64,000 nt of DNA, taken from assembly GCA_030144725.1 (NCBI GenBank), contig JASKMD010000030.1:5634041-5698040 (forward strand). The letters run 5' to 3'. Shown here in pieces: positions 1 to 11,999 of the stretch (positions are counted from its first letter, which is position 1; each line of letters starts with the position of its first letter). This DNA comes from Haematococcus lacustris (Eukaryota > Chlorophyta > Chlorophyceae > Chlamydomonadales > Haematococcaceae). The translations under genes and the position numbers were made by a program. The notes beneath the pieces were generated by a model. That model worked only from the letters and a program-made list of their open reading frames with translations. It made no database searches and was not told where the DNA came from.

Positions 1-689
1 TGCTGCGCTCCTTCACAGCCCCTGGCAGGTGGGGCAGGCTGGTGTCCAGCACAGGGACCTGAGGCAGCAGGCGCCAGGGCAATGCTGCAGGTGCCATGCT
101 GTAAGGTGACCTGTGAGATGCATTGAGAGAGAGAGGGAGAGGGAGAGGGAGAGGGGGAGGGGGAGGGGGAAGGGGAGGGAGAGCATGGAGCCATAGAGGG
201 ACCACATGGCTGCCACACCCCTACTGCTCCAGTCAGGCTCACCTGGTTGGCCCCCAACCTGTAGCCTGGACCTGCTGCATTGAAGCCGCTCCTGAAGTAC
301 TGCACGCTGAACACCGGGGCGCCCTGGGCGCTTAACTGCATGGCTGGCACGGACTGGGCAATCCTCTCCACCTGCACAGCCAGTACATCAGTGCACATCA
401 GTGCACATCAGTGCAGGGCCCCTTGCAGAGTGCCCCTCAGACATGCCGCATGCTTCTTCAAAGTGCCCTAGGGGCGTGAGCCCGAGCTGGCGTGTAGCGG
501 TGGCTGGTGCGCTCCACTTACAGCGGCTGCCCACACAAAGCAGCAGAGCACCTACGCTGCAGCCTCCCACAGCTAAAGCTCACGACCCCAGGAGCGCTGC
601 TGCCAGCGAAGTGGCCCAATGGGGTCTGCTGCTTTGGTGCGGCTGAGTCAAGGAACCAAGCAGGCTGCACCCTCTTCTCTAGCAGGCTG
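1..689. other. Intergenic, no gene recognised
   Basis: A purine-rich GAGAGG/GGGGGA stretch lies at about 123-185. Short open frames on both strands show no recognisable domain, and none is credible as a gene. A short direct repeat (AGTGCACATC) occurs near 390-415. Confidence 0.5.
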
Positions 690-1290
690 TGCAAGCAGCT
701 CTGCGGCTTTCTCTTCAAATTGAGCGGGCCAGTAGCCTTCCTTCTAGGCTGACACACAGGTGTTGAGTCTGATCACGCCCATGTTGGCCCAGCACTCCCC
801 TGCCAACCAAGGCTGAGCAGGCACCTGAGTCCACCCAGCCCACCAAGGGCAAGGGCAAGGCTGCCAAGACCAAGCCAGCACCGCAGCCGGGCAGGTGGGC
901 AGACAGGGACTGCAATGCAGCGTTGAACATGCAGCGCATTGGGGAGAGCAGGTGGCGCCCACTGGAGCTGTGCTGGAGGCCAGACCAGGCAGCTCTGCCG
1001 GCGAAGGGCAAGGAGTACCCTGTGCTGGGCTACAAGCGGGGGCGAGACAAGCCACCCAAGGCCCAGCAGCAGCAGCAGCCTGCTGGGGCACAGTCGTGTG
1101 TGCCCACTCTCTTAAGCTGTCATCGGATTAAAATCAGTGCATGCAGGTCATGCCAAATCTAGACTGTATCAAACACCATCCTGAGTAGTCCCTAGTGTTC
1201 CCTAGTGGTCCCTAGTGGTCCTACTCAAATGGAGGCCCTAGTGAGGGACAAAGGGGCTGTGCAGGCAGACCACTACCACACTTGTTTCTT
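690..1290 (+). mobile_element. Dispersed element fragment with TnpB/Fanzor-like C-terminal motif (copy A)
   Basis: On the plus strand, about 838-1090 reads a Lys/Ala/Pro-rich linker, then D-R-D-C-N-A-A-L-N-M-Q-R-I-G-E-S, then a conserved tail ending in poly-Gln. The D-R-D-x-N-x-x-x-N core matches the RuvC-III motif near the C-terminus of TnpB and Fanzor nucleases. That is a family resemblance seen by eye, not a search result. The copy is degenerate and has no upstream RuvC-I or RuvC-II, so it is a remnant. Its downstream flank (about 1090-1270, including a CTCAAATGGAGGCCCTAGTG block) recurs near 13.5 kb and 58.8 kb, which shows that a larger element moved as a unit. Confidence 0.55.
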
Positions 1291-3520
1291 TTGCACCAGG
1301 GAGTGGGATTGTTGGGTAATGCAGCTCATGGTGCACTCACCGACTCAGCAAGCCGGCTGTTTTCACGGGCCACCTCTGCTGCACGTTGTTCCTTGAGGTA
1401 GCTGGTCTTGGGGCTGTTGCTTCGCAGGTTACGCAGGTGCCATGTCTGCATCAATGGCTTGTGCATGCAGGCTTTGCATCAGTGCAGACAAACAATGCAT
1501 GAAACTATTAGTGTTCAGACCTGCGGCTCACTGCTGTCGTGTAGAGCTCTAGCCTTCGCCAAGCGCTCGTGATGCGACTTGTCGTCGTCTTGTTGCCACC
1601 TACGGGCCCGCACGGTTATACCCAGGTCGGGGACATGTCAGCTAATCTTTTGCAATATGTTCACCTCTCGTTTAGCACCGGGTTGGGCGACCGGAGCGCC
1701 TTATAACTTCGGTCCATTTTCACTACACACTAGACCTTGTTAAGCTCGATGCATCAGTTTTAACAGTGCAGTTTCGTTACATTTGTAAGCCTGGACTGTG
1801 GACATTCCCGCCAGCAGCCAGGCCCTGGCCTGTTGCTTTGGCCCGGCCTGTCGCTGTTGCTGATGCGTTTATTTGCTTATGCGTGTTGCGTCTACACGCA
1901 AGAAACAAAGAAGCATGGAGCAAAACATATGAAAAATGGTGAAGAAAGAAGAATAGGCTCCGTGTCCCCGTCTCCGTCCTCGTAAACTGCTCAATGCAGA
2001 CGTACAGCTTGCTCACCCGGCAGTCATGCAGAACAGAAGGGGGAAGCAGGCTAAGCAAGGCGGAGGAGCAAGCGCCTACACCTCCTAGACCTGGGGGTCA
2101 CACAAACCAACACTACTAAGCTGCTCAATAAGCTAACCATACACGCAGTGGAGGCAGCTCACTCTATTGCCAAGACAAGCTAAAGGCTTAGAGCCACTGA
2201 GGGGGGGGAAGGGTAGGGGGTCTGTGTCTTCCCTAGCTTAATGGTGGCAGCAGGCCGCGCCCCAGGCGGTAGCTCCTTCCTTAATGCACGCTGGTAAATA
2301 CCGGAGCTGTCTTCTTCTTCTTCTTCTTCTTGGACAGCAGCAGCCACAGCAGCAGCAGCGAGTCCCTGCGGTTCTGGCAGCTTTTGCAGCATTTAAACCA
2401 GGACGCAACATGTTACAGTCAGGATGTCCCAACATGGGGTTGGTAATCTTCATGCAAATACTCTTGTAATACTGCACCGATTTCAATAGCGTTAATCACT
2501 CTGGCAGCTGCGAATTAGTGCGCGTCTACTGACAAGCGGCGCGTTAGTTATAGTGTTTATGGCCATGCCGGCGCAAGCGATCACGGACACACCTGAGCTG
2601 CTCACTGTCGATGGTTCTAGTGGTGAGTAGCGGCATTAGTAAGTGAACTGCGCTTGGCATCGAAGTACAATCACATTTCAGCCCGCCAAGCTCGCACCGC
2701 GAGCCTTTTACTTGTGCAGGCTGCGTCGGAGTGCCATCGTTGGGCCAGAAATAGCTCGACATTGTAGCGAAGTGCGAATGGATAGAGGTCTCTCTAGGCA
2801 GCCACACAGAAAAAGGGACCCCCTTGCACAAATCAGCATGTTGTCACGTGATAAGATGTTCCTAAACATGATAGTGCGCTGCAGAGGATAAGGAATCCCC
2901 CCCCCAGCTGCAAGCATGTGTGATGATGAATCAGAGAAACGCAAACATGCGGCAGGTGCTAGCGAGCAAACGAAGCAGCGCACATGTAAATGCAAGAGTT
3001 TACCACTACAAGAGTTTACCACTGAGTCATTAGATTGTCGAGTTATTACTTTGTTCGTAACTCAACGACACAGCTGCTGGAATATAAAGCACGGCAATCC
3101 ATCAACCAGGCCCGCCACCTCACCCTTTGGCGTGACCCGACTCTGCCTTGCAGGATTTTCTAACCTACTCCGACCGCCCGGACCCTGCCCCCTCGCACCC
3201 CCTTGCAGCCCCACCACCTCCCAGCCCCCGCAGAAGCCTCCCACCCCCTCCCGCCCCCTCCCAGGTTCCCTTACTGCCCCGCCACCCCTTCCCAACCCCT
3301 CCCAACCCCTCCCAGCCCCTCCCAGCCCCATCACTGCCCTCCCACTCCCGCCACCCCCCTCCCCCACCCCCCCCCACCCCCTCCCACCTCCCAGCCCCTC
3401 CCACCCCCTCCTAGCCCCCTCACTGCCCCGCCAACCCTTTCCCTCCCCTCCCAGCCCCTCTCAGAGTGGCCAGGTAGTAGGTGTCATGGCCCATATCTGC
3501 AACACAGTAGCCGCCTTGCA
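1291..3520. other. Intergenic, low-complexity stretches, no gene recognised
   Basis: Contains a CTT run at about 2308-2331, CAG-rich DNA near 2338-2362 and a C-rich CCCCTCCCA-like tract from about 3178 to 3465. The open frames here are either short or pure low-complexity and show no domain. I see no gene. Confidence 0.5.
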
Positions 3521-3535
3521 TGGCGATGAGCTGGG

Positions 3536-3845
3536 GGCAGCAACAGGTGCCGGTGCTGGTGCCGCCCCTGACCTGCCCCCCCCTCCTGCTGCACCCCCTT
3601 GGCAGCAGCAGGCAGCTGGCGCTGGTGCCGCCCCTGACCTGCCCCCCCCCTCCTGCTGCACCCCCCTGGCAGCAGCAGGCAGCTGGTGCTGGTGCCGCCC
3701 CTGACCTGCCCCCCCCTCCTGCTGCACCCCCCTGGCAGCAGCAGGCAGCTGGTGCTGGTGCCGCCCCTGACCTGCTACCCCCTCCTGCTGCACCCCCCTG
3801 GCAGCGGCTGGCAACTGGTGTTGGTGCATCCCCTGACCCGCTCAC
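3536..3845. repeat. Minisatellite, about 66-67 bp unit, roughly 4-5 copies
   Basis: A unit containing GGCAGCAGCAGGCAGCTGG, GTGCCGCCCCTGACCTGC and CCCTCCTGCTGCACCCC repeats head to tail with small differences, including single-base changes in the C runs. The mixed 66 and 67 bp unit lengths shift the reading frame between copies. This explains why overlapping open frames on both strands look alike here, and argues against real coding. Confidence 0.8.
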
Positions 3846-5074
3846 CCCTCCAGCTGAGCAGCAGGGGGTCAGGGCGGAGCTGGACACAAGCTCGACACGC
3901 AAGCGGAGGGCGGGCGGGAGGGATCAGACCCAACATGTCGAGCAAGGTAACGTAGCAATGGCCTACACACCTTGTGTGGCCTTACAGAGTGGCCAGGTAG
4001 TAGGTACTACTCACGAAGCGGTCAAGCAATCGCAGCAGCCTTGTATACTTCCGAGCATGGGTGGAGGGGCGTCGTTACATCGGTTTGGCGTGCCATGTGA
4101 ATCGTTTTGACTGCGGCGACTGTTCCTCACTGTGTGCAGGTGCTCCTGGGCCACGTCGGTCGCGGCGGTCTCTCGCGGCGAGGCCCGCATGAGCAAAACT
4201 GGCATGAATTTGAATGTCAAGATTTGAGCCGCCATAGCACTCAGCACACTGCACAGTATTTAATGATACATGTTGCACCGCATAGCTGACGGAGTCCTCT
4301 ATCGAGTGATGTGCGAAACATAAATAGAAACCACGCGGCTGAGACGCGGCGTCGTTTTGATTACCAGGGGTCGGTTTCCTGTCATTTCCTGTCATTTTCT
4401 GTTAGTTGGGGTCGCCTGATTTACAGACGAGGCCAGCACAACGGTTGTAGCATGGTAGTGAGGTAAGAGTTGGGGTGAGGTAAAAGACAGGGACATAGAC
4501 GGGTAAAGACGTAGATGCATGAAGTCAAGTCATGTGTCATGGCATGTGGAATCTGCTCATGTCATGCACATTTGTAGCGCCAGGCCAGTGCTCCTACAAA
4601 AGAAATAACTCAACGTACCTACCGCTCAAATGTTACCGAGGGGCAAATCCCTTCTTCGTCTTTAGGGTCTCTAAAGAAGCAGAATAATCATGGCCAACAT
4701 TGTACAAGAAGACTAAAAACCATTAACAACTCCAACGACACTCCCACGTGCCAAAATCAAACTAACCAGCTTGATCAACCACCCATCTCAATACACCTGC
4801 ACATGCAAAACATCTGATGTGATCCGTTGCCGTGTCCCACATGCACCAAACGCGGTCTGCCAAACCCCGTTGGCACCCTGAACGTGACCCATCATCATCA
4901 CCAATGGCACATCCCTGAGGTACAGAGTTACCAGCCAGAATCACCGATTTCATGTTGTGGACAACTATGTTTAGCCTACCAGCTTCCCATTGAGGCTCAG
5001 TCAGTGAGGCCTCGTCTGAACTCAGTATCCCTCCCACTTGGGGTGCTTCCCGGCACTGGGCAGCAACCCGTGTT
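3846..5074. other. Intergenic, no gene recognised
   Basis: Less GC-rich DNA with only short open frames. The string AGAGTGGCCAGGTAGTAGGT occurs at about 3986 and also at about 3463, just upstream of the minisatellite, so the array is bounded by a short direct repeat. No domain was recognised. Confidence 0.4.
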
Positions 5075-5175
5075 GCAGCCTTGCTGGTATGCATTGACCG
5101 AGGCAAACAGAGCCTTGCAGATGTCCCAGCTGCCCTCTCCAGGGGGCGCTGTATACTCATTCCAATGCGCTGGGA
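5075..5175 (-). mobile_element. Short relic of the TnpB/Fanzor-like element (copy H)
   Basis: On the minus strand this reads Q-R-I-G-M-S-I-Q-R-P-L-E, close to Q-R-I-G-E-S-x-x-R-P-L-E in the better copies. The D-R-D-x-N part upstream is missing. The adjoining text (CTTGCAGCCTTGCTGGTA and its surroundings) resembles DNA near 35.8 kb and 58.2 kb. Too short to be more than a fragment, and the assignment is tentative. Confidence 0.35.
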
Positions 5176-5395
5176 GCTAAGGCATGCGTCAGCCCACGGT
5201 GGGGTTTTACGTTGGGGGGAAGGTGCAGGTGCAGGTTCAGGTGGGGGGGTGCTGGTCTAAGAAGGGAAAGGGGGTGAACAAAGAGGAGGCTACCCTCAGC
5301 ATGGTGGGGCCTAAGGTGAGGGGGGGGGCGTGCAGGGAGGGGGGAAGGGGGTTGGTCAGAAAGGGAGAGGGGAGAGAGTAGGGGGCTGGGCATGA

Positions 5396-5416
5396 GTTAA
5401 CCCTAACCCTAACCCA
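5396..5416. repeat. Telomere-like CCCTAA run
   Basis: About three units of CCCTAA lie just beyond the stop codon of the AlkB-family gene. One of several interstitial runs in this window. Confidence 0.7.
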
Positions 5417-5432
5417 ACATAGGGCGCCAAGG

Positions 5433-8400
5433 TCAGGAGTCATCCGCCCAACAGGCCACAGGCTGAGCACTGAACACCACTGACTCGTCCACCCCGAGAG
5501 GTGTGGGCGAAGCGGACCCGTCTGGCTCCAACCCAGCCGGAGCAGCCTCCCCTGCGTTGCTTAGGCGGTGTAGTGCTTGAAGACTGGCACACTCACCATC
5601 AGTGCTGAATGTCCCCTGGCTCATCCTGGCTGCCTCCGCAGAACCTGGTTTGCACATGCTGGCCTGTGCCCCATGTTCAAGGCTGTCGAGGTGACTGCTG
5701 TTGCCAACCTGAGGCCTCCGCCCCACCCCTTGCCCTGCCGCCAACTTTATTGCCTGCCTCTGCCAAGCAGCGGATGTGAGGGCGCAGCGGGGCTTGGCGG
5801 CTGTGCCTCCGGCACCAGTGGCGTCACAGGACAGGGGGTCGCTGGTGCAAGGAGCAGGAGCCGAGACAGAGGAAGAGGAGCTGGTGGGAAACGTTGCGCT
5901 GCCCATGCTTGTCACGGTGGGCTGCGCGTCTGCCTGTTCTTCCGTCGACGACGACGCCTGTTGAGCACTCGTTGCATTCAAAGGAGCATTCGGTTGAGCG
6001 GGAGAAACGTCCGCGACATGTCGCGAGTGTGACGGGCGCGTGATGCGGAGGAGTTGCGGGGCCGGTTTGGCTACGAGAGCCTGCCTCCATGCTAAGGACG
6101 GATGTCCCTGCGCGGACTGACCCTCCTGCTGCTGCCGCTGTGGCCGCAGATGCGACGCATCGGCATCTCCTGGCTTTGCCCGCTCACGACTAACTTGCGG
6201 CAAGTCATCCGGATGACGCGCTGCCCGCGCCTCCATCCTACCCGTACATGCCGAATGCTGCTGTCGACTGTCGTCACACCGCCCGTGTGCCCTGGGCGGG
6301 TCGGGTGCTGCGGCCGCCTCGGGCCGCGGGCTGGTGGCGGGCCGGTGGAGGCGGCTAAACACACTGCCGCGCTCGCTTGAAGCTGCGCTCTGTGAGCCCT
6401 CAGCCAGGAGCCCCTTGCCCTGCACGCTGCCACCCGGATGCGCCCTGAATGCTGCATCTGTTGCTGTCGTCAGTGCTGGTGCTGCTGCCTGCGCTGCACC
6501 TGCTGCCTGCGCTGCACTTGCTGCCGCCGCTGGCTGTGCTACCTGCGCTGGTGCTGGCAGGGCAGGCACTGTGGGCAGAGGGGCTGGCACTGAGGGTGCT
6601 GTCTGTGCTGGCTGTGTGGAGCGTGTGATGCGGCTGAACACGGAGGCCCTGGGGGAGGCAGCCGCACCGGGCAGCTGGGCCATAGCTCTGCCCAGCAGCC
6701 CCCCTGCTACGCCTGTCCGCTGCCGAGCCGGCACCGTTGCTGCTGCTGCTGCTGCTGCTGCAGGGGCTGTGGTTGGTGCTGCTGCAGGGGCTGCTGCCGC
6801 TGGTGGTGGTGGTGCTGCAGGGGCTGCTGCTGCTAGTGTTGGTGCTGCTGCAGGGGCTGGTGGTGGTGGTAGTGGTGGTGGTGCTGCTGCTGCAGGGGCT
6901 GCAAGCTCCTTCTCCGCGAGCACTGCTGGCCCTGGGTGGTGTTCAGCTGGTGCAGCATCAGCACATATGTGGGCTGAGGGAGGTACTGCTTGCGTCACGG
7001 TGCCGAGAGATGGGGTGGTCAGAACTGGAGAGCCAGGGTCAGGGTTGGGGGGTGACGGCTGAGTCAGCAGCGCCGGTGCTGAGCTACACTCCAGCCAGTC
7101 AGGGGTGCCGGGCACTGAGGCTGGGAGGGGCAGATGGTCGGCAGGGGCAGGGGCAGGGGCTGCTGCTGCTTCTCCCGCTGCTTCTGTTGCTGCTGCTGCT
7201 GCTGCTTGTGCTTCACCTGCTGTTGCAGGCACTGAGCAGACAGCACCAGCTGCACTGACTGTGTCCCCAGCCAAAGGCGTGGGCGGGCCAAGCACAGCAG
7301 CCGCCTTGAGCCCACCCCTACCAGCTGTCTCACTAGCTGCCCCACGGCCTGCAGGGCCAGCCGCGGTGTCCCCTCCGTCCAGCACTGCTGCCCTGGCCGC
7401 CTTACTCCTGCCGGTCTCCGCTCGGCCCCCGGGCGCTGCTGCAGACTGGGGGGCTGTGGACTCTGCCGTAGCCCCCGATGCCCCTCCCTCCACACCCACC
7501 CCCTCCTCCCCTGACTCAGCCCTAGCCCCTGCTGCACCTGCTAGGGTGGGTGTGGGCTGCACGGGTGCATCAGGGTGGGTGGGCACGGCTGCTGTAGACC
7601 CCAGGCTGTTGCTCTCGGGCCTGTCCTCATCATCCCTGCACTGCTGCCCCGACACACTGCTGGGTACCAGGCTGGGTGTCGGGCAGCTGGGATCAGCAGG
7701 CATAGCGGGATCAGCAGGACCGGCAGGATCTACAGGGTCATCAGGTCTTGCAGAGTGCACACTAGCAGCTGGTTCGGCACTGGCTGTGGCTGGGGGTGCA
7801 GGAATAGTCGGCTGTGGTGAAGCAGCAGGGGCTGCAGGGGGGGAGGTGGGGGGAGCGCTGGCCCGTGCTGCCGGCACACCCCCCTGAGACAGCAGGCGCT
7901 GCACTGACCTAGGCAGCAGCAGGCGGGCGGCAGCACCTGGCAGCCGGCCAGCGGCTGGGGTCGACATTGCCGCTGGCTTCAGGACCTGCTTTGGCTCTCT
8001 GCCCTGAGCCCTCCCCTCCTTGCTGGCCTGCTCCTGACCCCCTCCTCCTCCCAGCTGCTGCTGCTGCTGCTGCTGCTGCAGCTCCTGCTGCTGCGGCTGC
8101 TGCACGTGACTGCGTGCAGCTTTGCCTTCTTGTGCATGCTGCTCACACAGCTGCATGCCCACCCCCTCCTCCACCCCCTCCTCCACTGCCCCCCTCACCC
8201 CACCCCGTACCCCTGCTGCAGCCACCCCCAGTTCAGGGTCTGACAGGCTAGTGCCCCTCCCCCCTCCCCCTCCCCCTGGCTGCCTTGCCTCATCACCACC
8301 CAGCCCTGGGCCCCTCCCATGGCCCCCGCTCTCCCCTCTCTCCCCGCCTCCCCGCCCTTGGCCCTTGTCCCCCAACACCCCCACCGTGACCTCGCCTTCT

Positions 8401-11400
8401 GCTCCCTCCCCCTCCTCCCCACCCTCCTCCTCCTCCTTCACCCCCTCCCCCTCCTCCCCGCCCTCCTCCTCCTCCCCCTCCTTCACCCCCTCCCCCTCCT
8501 CCTGCTCCAGCCCAGGCCCACCCAGCACTACCCTGGCCGCAGGCCTGCTGGAGGCAGCTGGAGGTCGCGGGCCATTGAGGGCGGCCAGGATCATGGACCT
8601 GGCCAGGTCAGTGCGCAGGCTGCGGTGGGGCCGCACTCGCACTGCCTGCTCCTCCTGCTGCTGCTGCTGCTGCTGCTTCCGCCCCCGATGCTCCTGCTCC
8701 TGCTCCTCCTCCTCCTGCTGCTGCTGCTGCTCCCGCTGCTGCTCCTTCAGCTTGGCCCTTCCCTGCTGCTTGCTTCCCTCACCGCCCTCAGCCCCTGCTG
8801 CTCCCGCTGCCGTGCCCCTCACTGTCACCTGTAGGGCCCCCCCTGCCCCACACACCACAGGCTGGCTGGCCTCCCCCTCCGGCCTGGCCTCTGCCAAGCA
8901 GGCCTGCAGCTGAACCACCCGCGCTGCCATCCCCGCCAGCACCTCATCCTTGGCCTGACCCAGGTGCGGCTGCAAGGGCCCGGGGGGAGGGGCAGGCTGC
9001 AGGGGCAGGCGGGGCACTGGGCCCTGCTCGGGGGGGAAGGTGCCCCGCGCCCCTGGGGCGATGACGTTGCGGAAGGTGAGGTTGATGCGGGGGCCGTAGG
9101 AGGTGGGGGGCGACCTGCAGGCCCAGGGGGTGCGTCAAGGGTGAAGGGGGGGGGCAGGGGAGGCCCATGGCGAGGTGGCAGGGGGATGGAATGGGGAGAG
9201 GGGGGCGGGTGAGGGCGGGTGTGGGGGAAGGGGGATGGAGGGAGGGGGAGTGTCTGTAATCCTTCAGCTTCAAGGTGGTGCAGGGGGTGCAGCAGCGTGT
9301 GTAAGGCACAGCTGGCGGGGGGAAGCGTCAGCAGGTGGCCTGACTATGGGGCCAGGGCTGATGAGGCGAGTGGGCCTCTGGCAGGCCAGGCTATGCGGCC
9401 AGGGGTCAAGACGTCCAGGCCGGACAACCCTTGCACCACGGTGTTTGCCCCTGCACTCCTGCCCTTCCTGCCCTCCTGCCCTTCCTGCCTCCCTCCTGCC
9501 CTTCCTACCCTCTCTGCCCCCCTCCTGCCCTCTCTGCCCCCCTCCTGCCCTTTCTGCCCCCCTCCTGCCGTCCCCACTACCTGCGTGGCACTGAATGCTG
9601 CCAGGTGCGCTGCATGCTGCCCGCCATGACCAGCATGTCGCCCTGACCCAGGTTGAAGCTGAGCTGGAAGTCCGGGGCGGCATTGCAGCGCATGATGAAC
9701 TCACGGGGCTGGCCAAAGGAAAGGGAGGCGATGGTGGGGTTGGGCCCATACCTGGCGAGCAGCAGCCGTGGCATAAGGCTGGAACAAGGCAGGCAGGTAA
9801 GGCGGTGCGGGTGTCTTACAACAGCTGCAAGCTGCTGCATGGGGCCTTCAGTTACGTAAGTAAGCAATGGGGCAGGGCCCAGGGGGGTGAGCAGCAGGGG
9901 GGGCTCAGGATGGGATCAAGGTCATGTGGCTGTGGTGGTGATGGTGGTGGTGGTGGTGGCGTGTGTTGCCTGCAATCCACCCTCCTCAGCAGCTCAGGGA
10001 CAGGATCAAGGTCATGTGGCTGTGGTGGTGATGGTGGTGGTGGCGTGTTGCCAGCAATCAACCCACAGCTTCTCGTTGTCGGCGTGCCAGCCTACGCAGT
10101 CGCTGCCGTCTCGGTAATGGTTCATCAGCAGGGAATTGAACTGCGCACCTGCACAGGTTCAAGGGCCAGGGCCAGGGTGGGAGGCTACACTCCGACACCC
10201 CTTGATGCCTGAGGCTGGCCAAGTATATGTCAGCCCAGGACCAGGCTCAGGCCCAGGACCAGAGTCTTCTAAGGCTTAGAGTGAGTGTGGGTGTGAGTGT
10301 GCCAGCCAATCCTCTGCATTGTAAACTAGGCTGTGCCCCAACATGACTGCTACGTATGGAAGACAGGGGAATGGTGGTATTGTGGCCAGGCTCAGACAGG
10401 AGCAGCGGCAGGGGTCGAGGGTAAACATGCAATCACAGCCTTAGCCACTTTGTCCACAAGCAGGGCGGGCGGGGGGGTGTAAGGTTAGGCCAGCATAGAC
10501 AAGGGCAGGTTGGCCCGCAAGCAGGGCGTGTCAGCAGGCAGGGCAGCCGCAAGCAGGGCAAGCAGGGCAAGCAGGTCGGGGTGTCGGGGCGGCTGCGGCT
10601 GTTAGCTGCACAGGCAGGCCGGGGGAGGCTTGGTGAAGTGCTGGTGAGGGTAGCGAGGGCAGCAGGGCAGTAGGGCTGCGTGAGAGGGGTCTGTCTGTAC
10701 AGGCAGGGGAGGCTGGGGTCTGATGCACAGCTAGGGAGGGGGGTGGGCCTGCGGGCCCAGGCTAGCAGGGCCCAGGTAGGGGCACAGCATCAGGGCCAGC
10801 AGCGCATGTGCGAGGGTACTAGGCCTGCGGAGGGCCAGCAGGGGCAGTAGGGGCAGCAGCAGCAGGGGCAGCAGGGCCTAGGTAGGGGCACAGCATGAGG
10901 TCAGCGGCACACCTGCCAGGTGCTCCACTGACGACCACAGGGTGGCTAGCTCTGGGGGGATGGGCACTGGCTGGAGCTTGAGGCCTGCAGGGGGGCAGCA
11001 GTGGGGGGCAGCAGGGGGGCAGCAGGGGGGGGCAGCAGGGGGGCAGCAGTGGGGCAGCAGTGGGGGGCAGCAGTGGGGGGCAGCAGGGGGGCAGCAGGGG
11101 GGCAGCAGGGGGGCAGCAGGGGGGCAGCAGTGGGGGGCAGCAGGGGGGCAGCAATGGGGGGCAGCAGGGGGGCAGCAGTGGGGGGCAGCAGTGGGGTGCA
11201 GGGGGCAGGAGGCCTGAGGGTGAGGAGGTTGGGGAGGCCACGAGGGAAGAAGGGCGGGCAGAGGGATGAAACTAGGGTTAAGGGGTGGTGCGGGCTGGCA
11301 GGGGCCAGGCTTCAATCCCCCCTGCCTGCCTCCCTCTGCCTGCCTGCCCTCTGGCCTCCTCCCCCTGCTTGGCTGTCTGGCCGCTGCTGTTGGGGAGCAG

Positions 11401-11514
11401 CTTGCCTGAGTAAGAGTAGGCCAGGCTTGCATCCGAGGCATAGTAGGCCACCAGGCGGGGCTGCGGCACCACCTTGCCCATGATGCGCAGGTCGCACTGA
11501 AGCCAGTCCACTTC
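5433..11514 (-). CDS. ALKBH: AlkB-family Fe(II)/2-oxoglutarate dioxygenase (ALKBH2/3-like) with long low-complexity C-terminus; 5' end missing
   Basis: Predicted oxidative demethylase of alkylated nucleic acid. Exons on the minus strand are 11514-11406, 10984-10913, 10148-10067, 9751-9581 and 9114-5433; intron phases agree at every junction. Over the modelled part (about 1371 aa) I see Y-S-Y-S-G, N-H-Y-R-D-G-S-D, W-H-A-D with Fe ligands H82 and D84, S-L-S-F-G, W-Q-H-S-V-P with ligand H140, and R-I-N-L-T-F-R (R154, R160). This is the complete core of the ALKBH2/3 type. The first intron appears to start with GC (TCAG/GCAAGC). The last exon continues for about 1200 residues of Gln, Glu, Ala and Pro tracts to a TGA. 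That tail is in frame with the domain, but hidden introns cannot be excluded. Upstream exons with the start codon were not found. ALKBH2 versus ALKBH3 is not decided. Confidence 0.8.
9890..10052. repeat. Direct duplication inside an AlkB-gene intron
   Basis: A segment of about 45 bp (GGATCAAGGTCATGTGGCTG followed by GTG-rich DNA) occurs at about 9911 and again at about 10005. Both copies are in the intron between the H-x-D exon and the following exon. Confidence 0.7.
10990..11215. repeat. GGGGGGCAGCAG minisatellite
   Basis: A 12-13 bp unit of G-run plus CAGCAG repeats for about 220 bp within the first modelled intron of the AlkB gene. It starts immediately upstream of the acceptor at 10985, so on the transcript strand it forms a CTGCTGCCCC-rich tract running into the 3' splice site. 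Confidence 0.8.
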
Positions 11515-11529
11515 CTGCAGCCAGCCAAG

Positions 11530-11572
11530 GGTTAGGTTAGGGTTAGGTCAGGGTAAGGGTTAGGGTTAGGGT
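11530..11572. repeat. Telomere-like TTAGGG run
   Basis: Degenerate TTAGGG units (with TTAGGTT and TCAGGG variants) upstream of the first modelled AlkB exon. The remaining DNA to about 12000 holds no recognised gene; about 11860-11910 is AT-rich. Confidence 0.7.
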
Positions 11573-11999
11573 TCCTGCAGCCAGCCAGCCAGCCAGCACC
11601 AGGAGTGTGGCCAGCAAGCAGGCATGTGCTATGTAGGGCAGCTCAAGGACTCCAGCCTGCATCATGCCAGCATGGAACAGGGTTATATATGAAGCTGAGG
11701 GGTGACGGGTGTGTGCGTGTGTGTGGAGATGTGTGCCAGCCAACAGGAGTGTACGCTCGGCGCTAATGGCTCATAACATGCTGGGTCGCAGCTGGGCTCA
11801 AACGGCAAGCGGGTTGCTTGGCTGGCAGGTGACAAGGTGGGTCGTTCCATGGCTATAAATTATCACATACAGTAGAATATATGTAGCAATATATATCATG
11901 TTATATATAACCTGCCTGACTGTCCAGCAGCCAGCCATGCACAGCATGCAATGGCAGCCTGTCCCCGGAGCAAGGATTGTTGAAGCAGGGGCTGGGCTG

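Noticed and set aside
3536..3845. Collagen- or Pro-rich coding region
   Set aside because: Unit length varies between 66 and 67 bp, so no frame is kept through the array.
6334..8913. Plus-strand frames of 170-263 aa rich in Ala, Pro, Ser
   Set aside because: Mirror images of the low-complexity AlkB tail; no domain, and the minus frame is continuous with a recognised domain.
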